Shown one piece after another: positions 41,934-46,418 of a DNA stretch of 46,418 bases. Each line of letters opens with the position of its first letter. The stretch's first letter is position 1. This DNA is from Maribacter sp. Lineage in GTDB: Bacteria; Bacteroidota; Bacteroidia; Flavobacteriales; Flavobacteriaceae. The stretch spans positions 1 to 46,418 of the forward strand of contig JAHHKH010000300.1 of the NCBI GenBank assembly GCA_018679695.1, written 5' to 3'. The position numbers and the translations under genes were made by a program. The notes beneath the pieces were generated by a model. It did not search any database, had not been told where the DNA came from, and saw only the letters and a list, made by a program, of their open reading frames with translations.

Positions 41934-42413
41934 CTAGTATTTGTTCGATTGCATCTTCAAATGGGAAATTACCTTGTGCAAGCAAGTGTCCAATTCCCTT
42001 TTTATTTCATTTTCCCAAAAACGGAATACTTTATACCCTAGTCGGGTTAATTCTTCATTCACTTCCGCATCACGCTGCTGATTGCGTTCGATCTTTGCTA
42101 TCCAGAAATCCCGATTTGTTTTTATTTTGGGCTTTCGGTCTTTCCATTTATAACCATGCCAAAATTCGCCATCAATGAATATTACGGTTTTGTACTTATT
42201 GAGTACAATATCGGGTCTTCCGATTAATTTTCTGGAGTCAATTCGGTAGCGATAACCCGATGCCCAAAGGGCCTTACGGAAGGCCAATTCGGGTTTCGTA
42301 TTCTTGCCGCGGATCTTCCCCATGATCTTGGAGCGTTCTGGGGTCGTATAAAAGCCCGATGCCTCATTAAATCGAGGGACCTTAATTCGATTTTTAGAAT
42401 AGGTTTTGGCCAT
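41934..42413 (-). CDS. vsr: Vsr-type very short patch repair endonuclease
   Basis: A 159-residue Vsr-family nuclease: 'MGKIRGKNTKPELAFRKAL' (Glu42), 'GRPDIVLNKYKTVIFIDGEFWHG' (catalytic Asp68, with Trp85-His86), and 'NRDFWIAKIERNQQRDAEV'. Vsr nicks beside T:G mismatches produced by deamination of 5-methylcytosine. The cysteine usually following FWH in the classic enzyme is missing (FWHGYKWKD), so metal or zinc binding may differ. No cytosine methyltransferase gene is adjacent, an unusual setting for Vsr. A -7-like box sits almost on its start codon. Confidence 0.88.
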   Translation of the reverse strand: MAKTYSKNRIKVPRFNEASGFYTTPERSKIMGKIRGKNTKPELAFRKALWASGYRYRIDSRKLIGRPDIVLNKYKTVIFIDGEFWHGYKWKDRKPKIKTNRDFWIAKIERNQQRDAEVNEELTRLGYKVFRFWENEIKRELDTCLHKVISHLKMQSNKY

Positions 42414-42416
42414 AAC

Positions 42417-42424
42417 TAAAGATA
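42417..42424 (-). promoter_or_regulatory. -7-like box at the start of vsr
   Basis: Minus-strand TATCTTTA (one mismatch to TAnnTTTG) ends 3 nt before the vsr ATG. If used, the mRNA would be leaderless. It overlaps the T run of the sdh terminator, so the match may be chance. Confidence 0.3.
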
Positions 42425-42455
42425 AAAAATCCCATCCGAAACCGGATGGGATTTT
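42424..42455 (-). terminator. Intrinsic terminator of the sdhCAB operon
   Basis: AAAATCCCATCCG and its reverse complement form a perfect 13-bp stem with a 4-nt loop. On the minus strand it is followed by a T run, 25 bp after the sdhB stop. Confidence 0.9.
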
Positions 42456-42480
42456 AATGATATCCTTTACGCTTCTTAAA

Positions 42481-43230
42481 TTAGAATTTAATCATGTTCG
42501 CTTTTACTAGTTCACGGTTCATACGTGCAATGTTCTCCAATGAAATTCCTTTAGGACATTCAACTTCGCAGGCCCCCGTATTGGTACAGTTCCCAAAACC
42601 TTCCAAATCCATTTGCGCCACCATGTTTTTAACGCGGTCTACGGCTTCAACTTGTCCTTGTGGTAAGAGGGCGTATTGTGAAACCTTGGCCCCGACGAAC
42701 AACATGGCCGATGAATTTTTACAAGACGCTACACAGGCACCACAGCCAATACAGGTAGCTGCATCCATTGCTGTATCTGCGGCATCCTTGGCAATTAATA
42801 TGTTATTGGCATCCTGGGTGTTCCCAGAAGTATTAACCGAAATAAACCCACCCGCTTGTTGAATGCGGTCGAAAGCCGATCGGTCTACGATCAAATCTTT
42901 GATTATAGGAAATGCTTTCGCTCTCCATGGCTCTATAGTAATAGTATCCCCATCCTTAAAACTGCGCATGTGCAGTTGGCAAACAGTGATTTCCCTATCC
43001 GGGCCATGGGCACGACCATTGATGAACATGGAACACATACCGCAAATTCCCTCACGGCAGTCATGATCAAAGGCGATTGGCTCCTCATCCTTATCAATTA
43101 AATCTTGGTTCAATACATCCAGCATTTCAAGAAAAGACATATCCGGAGAAACATCATTTAGATGATACTCCATCATCTTGCCTTTAGCTTTTGCATCGTT
43201 TTGACGCCATATTTTTAAGGTTAATTTCAT
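42481..43230 (-). CDS. sdhB: Succinate dehydrogenase/fumarate reductase iron-sulfur subunit
   Basis: A 249-residue subunit with three clusters: plant-type [2Fe-2S] (CREGICGMC... ending in the Cys of REITVC), [4Fe-4S] ([12 protein letters not shown]) and [3Fe-4S] ([12 protein letters not shown]). It relays electrons from the flavoprotein to menaquinone at the membrane subunit. The gene lies 7 bp after sdhA and is followed by the operon terminator. The layout is that of the Bacteroidota type B enzyme. Confidence 0.96.
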   Translation of the reverse strand: MKLTLKIWRQNDAKAKGKMMEYHLNDVSPDMSFLEMLDVLNQDLIDKDEEPIAFDHDCREGICGMCSMFINGRAHGPDREITVCQLHMRSFKDGDTITIEPWRAKAFPIIKDLIVDRSAFDRIQQAGGFISVNTSGNTQDANNILIAKDAADTAMDAATCIGCGACVASCKNSSAMLFVGAKVSQYALLPQGQVEAVDRVKNMVAQMDLEGFGNCTNTGACEVECPKGISLENIARMNRELVKANMIKF

Positions 43231-43237
43231 AGGTTTC

Positions 43238-45238
43238 CTATTTATAGCTTCTTTCTTTAACTTCTATGTCTTCGTATTTCAAATCTTCTTTATGAAGAAC
43301 GGCATCGCTTGGTTCTCCTTTATATTCCCATGCAGCGACATATTGGAATTCTTTCCTACGTTTGGCTTCGCCTTCTTCGGTCTGGTGTTCTTCCCTAAAG
43401 TGTCCACCGCAGGATTCTTCACGTTCTAAGGCATCTTTGGCAAATAATTCGCCCAATTCCAAGAAATCCGCTACGCGCCCTGCTTTGGCCAATTCCTCAT
43501 TATATTCATCAGCGCGCCCTGGTATTTTAACATCTTCCCAGAACTCTTTTCTGAGGGCTGCGATTTCATTAATGGCCTCTTTGAGATCTTTGGCATTACG
43601 GGACATTCCACATTTGTTCCACATGATTTTTCCTAGGCGTTTGTGGAAATGATCTACAGAATATTTACCCTTGTTATTGATCAATTTATCCAATCGTTCC
43701 CGAACATTGTTCTCTGCCTCATCAAATTCAGGGGTATCTATCGAAATAGGCCCTGTTCTAATATCATCTGCTAAATAATCACCTATGGTATAAGGTAAAA
43801 CAAAATAACCATCAGCCAAACCTTGCATAAGTGCTGACGCACCCAATCGGTTGGCACCATGATCGGAGAAATTGGCCTCGCCGATAGCGTATAAACCGGG
43901 GACAGTGGTCATCAAATTATAATCGACCCAAATTCCGCCCATTGTGTAATGTACTGCTGGGAAGATCATCATGGGTGTTTCATACGGATTTTCATCTATG
44001 ATTTTCTCATACATCTGGAATAAATTTCCATACTTGCTTTTAATCATCTCCTTCCCCAATTTCGTTACGAGAGCAGCATCATTTTCATCCAATCCCTTTA
44101 CATGGGCTTGCTCTTTCCCATAGCGTTGAATGGCTGCTGCAAAATCCAAATAAACGGCTTCACCGGTAGCGTTTACTCCAAAACCGGCATCACATCGTTC
44201 TTTTGCGGCTCTTGAGGCGACATCACGAGGCACCAGGTTTCCAAAAGCCGGATATCGACGTTCCAAGAAATAATCCCTATCCTCTTCCGCAATTTTTGTT
44301 GGTTTTAATTTACCCTCTTGAATGGCTTTTGCATCTTCCAATTTGGCAGGAACCCATATTCTTCCATCATTACGCAATGATTCTGACATTAATGTCAATT
44401 TTGATTGATGATCTCCGGAAACTGGAATACAGGTTGGATGGATTTGTGTAAAACAAGGATTTGCAAAAAAGGCTCCTCTTTTGTGTGCTTTCCAAGCTGC
44501 TGTTACATTACTTCCCATGGCATAGGTAGACAAATAAAAGGCATTGCCATACCCACCGGTTCCTAAAACTACGGCATGGGCAGAATGTCTTTCAATTTCA
44601 CCAGTAACCAGGTTACGGGCTATAATACCTCTGGCTTTACCATCAACAATCACCACATCCAACATTTCATGGCGATTATATGGCTTTATCTTACCACGTC
44701 CTATCTGACGGTTCATGGCGGAATAAGCACCAAGTAACAATTGTTGTCCGGTTTGTCCCTTGGCATAAAATGTTCGGGAAACCAATACACCACCAAAAGA
44801 GCGATTGTCCAACAATCCGCCATAATCACGCGCAAAAGGTACGCCTTGAGCCACACATTGGTCGATAATATTTACCGATACCTCTGCCAAGCGATGTACA
44901 TTCGCTTCACGGGAACGGTAATCGCCACCCTTTACCGTATCATAGAAGAGTCGGTAAGTAGAATCCCCATCACCTTGATAATTCTTTGCGGCATTAATCC
45001 CTCCTTGGGCGGCAATCGAGTGTGCTCTTCGCGGAGAATCTTGAAAACAAAAGGTCTTTACGTTGTAGCCTAGTTCTGCCAACGTAGCGGCAGCAGAACC
45101 TCCAGCCAAACCAGTTCCAACAACAATAACATCGATCAATCGTTTGTTGGCAGGGTTTACAAGATTTATTTTGTCCTTATAGGTGGTCCACTTGTCATTA
45201 ATTGGCCCTTTTGGCACTTTTGAGTCTAATACAGACAT
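43238..45238 (-). CDS. sdhA: Succinate dehydrogenase/fumarate reductase flavoprotein subunit
   Basis: A 666-residue flavoprotein. '[24 protein letters not shown]' is the dinucleotide-binding fold, and His73 in [11 protein letters not shown] is the expected covalent FAD attachment. '[13 protein letters not shown]' and '[13 protein letters not shown]' belong to the substrate and active-site regions, and '[15 protein letters not shown]' is the late FAD signature. It oxidises succinate to fumarate in the TCA cycle. It lies between sdhC (12 bp) and sdhB (7 bp). Length is normal for the type B Bacteroidota version. Confidence 0.97.
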   Translation of the reverse strand: MSVLDSKVPKGPINDKWTTYKDKINLVNPANKRLIDVIVVGTGLAGGSAAATLAELGYNVKTFCFQDSPRRAHSIAAQGGINAAKNYQGDGDSTYRLFYDTVKGGDYRSREANVHRLAEVSVNIIDQCVAQGVPFARDYGGLLDNRSFGGVLVSRTFYAKGQTGQQLLLGAYSAMNRQIGRGKIKPYNRHEMLDVVIVDGKARGIIARNLVTGEIERHSAHAVVLGTGGYGNAFYLSTYAMGSNVTAAWKAHKRGAFFANPCFTQIHPTCIPVSGDHQSKLTLMSESLRNDGRIWVPAKLEDAKAIQEGKLKPTKIAEEDRDYFLERRYPAFGNLVPRDVASRAAKERCDAGFGVNATGEAVYLDFAAAIQRYGKEQAHVKGLDENDAALVTKLGKEMIKSKYGNLFQMYEKIIDENPYETPMMIFPAVHYTMGGIWVDYNLMTTVPGLYAIGEANFSDHGANRLGASALMQGLADGYFVLPYTIGDYLADDIRTGPISIDTPEFDEAENNVRERLDKLINNKGKYSVDHFHKRLGKIMWNKCGMSRNAKDLKEAINEIAALRKEFWEDVKIPGRADEYNEELAKAGRVADFLELGELFAKDALEREESCGGHFREEHQTEEGEAKRRKEFQYVAAWEYKGEPSDAVLHKEDLKYEDIEVKERSYK

Positions 45239-45250
45239 AAATAACTGGTA

Positions 45251-45928
45251 TTAATGGTTAAAATGATGGAAAAGCGCAATTACTATAAACCCTAATGGTA
45301 TAAGTATTGAATAGGCCTTACCAATATTTTGCATTGTTTTTTTTCTTCCCATGGTCGCACCAATAGATTGAAAAGCCGAAGTGAAGCCGTGCAATAGATG
45401 TAATGCTAACAAAACAAAGGCCAAAACATAAGCGCCAACTCTCAACGGGTTTTCAAATTTGTGAACCAATTCTTCGTAATATCTGTATCCATCACCATCG
45501 GATAACAAACCCGACATATCGCCTTGAATATATTTTACGTTCATCTCAGGAATCCAGAAATCAATAAAATGCAAGACCAGGAATGCCAAAACCACAGCAC
45601 CGCTCAGTAGCATATTTCTGCTCATCCACGACGAATTGGCCGACCCGGTATTCTTTACATATTTCACATTTCGAGCACTCCTATTTTTCATTTCCAAAAC
45701 AAAGCCCATAATAAAATGAAAAACAACACCGAAAATAAGTATCGGTTGCATTGCGAATTGCACCAACGGATTTGTCCCCATAAAATGGGAGAATTCATTA
45801 AAGACATCTTTACTGAAAAGTGAGGTCATGTTGACCGATAAATGAATAATCAAGAAAATAATAAGAAAAAAAGCAGAAAGGGCCATTGCATACTTTCTAC
45901 CTATCGAAGATTTAAAGAATCCGCTCAT
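45251..45928 (-). CDS. sdhC: Succinate dehydrogenase cytochrome b subunit (single-subunit, diheme type B)
   Basis: A 225-residue membrane subunit with five predicted helices and histidines in place for two b hemes ('FFLIIFLIIHLSVNM', 'PILIFGVVFHFIMGF', 'LLALHLLHGFTSAF'). In this type one polypeptide replaces SdhC and SdhD, and there is no sdhD gene here, in agreement. It anchors SdhAB and reduces menaquinone. It is the first gene of sdhCAB, with a convincing promoter 20 bp before the start. Confidence 0.94.
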   Translation of the reverse strand: MSGFFKSSIGRKYAMALSAFFLIIFLIIHLSVNMTSLFSKDVFNEFSHFMGTNPLVQFAMQPILIFGVVFHFIMGFVLEMKNRSARNVKYVKNTGSANSSWMSRNMLLSGAVVLAFLVLHFIDFWIPEMNVKYIQGDMSGLLSDGDGYRYYEELVHKFENPLRVGAYVLAFVLLALHLLHGFTSAFQSIGATMGRKKTMQNIGKAYSILIPLGFIVIALFHHFNH

Positions 45929-45947
45929 TGATAGTTGATTTTGGTTG

Positions 45948-45979
45948 CAAATTTACATTACGGATAAATTTTGAACAAA
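45948..45979 (-). promoter_or_regulatory. Promoter of sdhCAB (-33 and -7 boxes)
   Basis: Minus-strand TAAATTTG (-7, 45948-45955) and TTTG (-33, 45976-45979) are separated by 20 nt, the spacing known for Bacteroidota sigma-A promoters. The -7 box ends 19 nt before the sdhC ATG. Confidence 0.75.
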
Positions 45980-46157
45980 CTTTGAAGCTATAATATACGG
46001 TATTTATAACCAGTTTAAGAAATTGTCATTGCCCATTATCAAAAATTCAATTTATTTCAATTTTAAGGAATCATTAAAAACCAACATCCGGTTTGGGAGG
46101 AATTGTAATTTTTAACCGATATTACATTCCAATTCTATAACTAACCAAATTATTTAA

Positions 46158-46418
46158 ATGGATATTGGACTTCTATCGGTCAGTATGAATGTGTATTCTA
46201 CCAAGCGCATTGCAGAAGAGGCTGAAAATTTGGGACACTATATAGAATTGATCGATCATACCAAATGTTCGGTAAAACTGGGTTCAGGTAAACCAATGGT
46301 CTATTATCTGAATGAGAATGTAACCGATGCCTTTGATGCGATTATTCCGAGAATTGGGGCCAAAGTAACCAAGCATGGGGTGGCCATTGTAAAACAGTTC
46401 GAAATGAACGGCGTATTC
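46158..46418 (+). CDS. rimK: RimK-like alpha-L-glutamate ligase (N-terminal part; runs off the window)
   Basis: The first 87 codons of an ATP-grasp ligase. 'MDIGLLSVSMNVYSTKRIAEEAENLGHYIELID' and 'DAIIPRIGAKVTKHGVAIVKQFEMNG' follow the N-terminal pre-ATP-grasp domain of RimK closely. RimK is known to add glutamate residues to the C-terminus of ribosomal protein S6. The catalytic ATP-grasp domain lies beyond the right edge, so activity cannot be judged. The start lies 229 bp from the divergent sdhC gene. Confidence 0.85.
   Translation, partial: MDIGLLSVSMNVYSTKRIAEEAENLGHYIELIDHTKCSVKLGSGKPMVYYLNENVTDAFDAIIPRIGAKVTKHGVAIVKQFEMNGVF

Overview
The window is AT-rich chromosomal DNA from a member of the Bacteroidota, most probably a marine Flavobacteriaceae (a Maribacter/Zobellia/Arenibacter-like organism would fit, but the genus is a guess). 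Evidence: gliding/type IX secretion genes (sprE, gldH), flavobacterial families (DUF5687, DUF4292, DUF6168, CCDC81-type HU plus SPOR), a split ATP synthase operon, and many Bacteroidota-type -7 promoter boxes (TAnnTTTG) a short distance before start codons. No tRNA, rRNA, CRISPR array, insertion sequence or prophage was seen. Gene order and composition look like core genome throughout.

Layout. 1-2268 (minus): part of an arsenosugar biosynthesis cluster (DUF2064 glycosyltransferase, AhpD-like protein, radical SAM ArsS cut by the left edge). 2564-3616 (minus): a PaaE-like ferredoxin/flavin reductase. 3703-7851 (plus): a PadR regulator behind a perfect 16-bp palindrome, two tandem paralogous membrane proteins, a DUF5687 permease and an ABC ATPase, which together look like one regulated membrane module. 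8007-16846 (plus): sprE, a bactofilin, atpZ, a DUF6168 gene, then atpB-E-F-H-A-G without atpD/atpC. The operon carries two copies of an interspersed palindrome and ends in a good intrinsic terminator. 17002-22858 (plus): flippase, dut, TPR protein, DUF4292 lipoprotein, EnvC-like factor and aldo/keto reductase, a cell-envelope run. 22872-24392 (minus): acyl-CoA thioesterase and a HU/SPOR membrane protein. 24497-25600 (plus): dprA. 25801-27591: trpS (minus) and plsC (plus), divergent. 27660-30264 (minus): small lipoprotein, ECF sigma factor with a hydrophobic C-terminal tail, and a protein joining an anti-sigma-like N-terminus, one membrane helix, a long charged linker and a beta-barrel-like domain. 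30445-31449 (minus): recA.

31450-31829 holds a candidate structured small RNA ending in an intrinsic terminator. 31830-34400 (plus) is a U32 'peptidase', a small ferredoxin and TrhO, a probable tRNA wobble-uridine hydroxylation locus carrying both the O2-independent and the O2-dependent type of enzyme. 34541-38538 (plus): ricT, gldH and a class A penicillin-binding protein with overlapping ends. 38539-39042: mostly non-coding, with a 35-codon small ORF directly before a strong terminator. 39043-40744 (plus): GNAT acetyltransferase and serine hydrolase. 40741-42413 (minus): aminotransferase and a Vsr-type endonuclease with no methylase beside it. 42481-45928 (minus): sdhC-sdhA-sdhB with promoter and terminator. 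46158-end (plus): the start of a rimK-like ligase.

The best leads for something not yet described are the PadR/paired-membrane-protein/ABC module, the sigma factor with a hydrophobic tail and its envelope-spanning partner, the hairpin-rich transcript next to recA, the dual tRNA hydroxylation locus, and the small ORF-terminator unit at 38.9 kb. All functional statements rest on motif recognition by eye; no database search was run.
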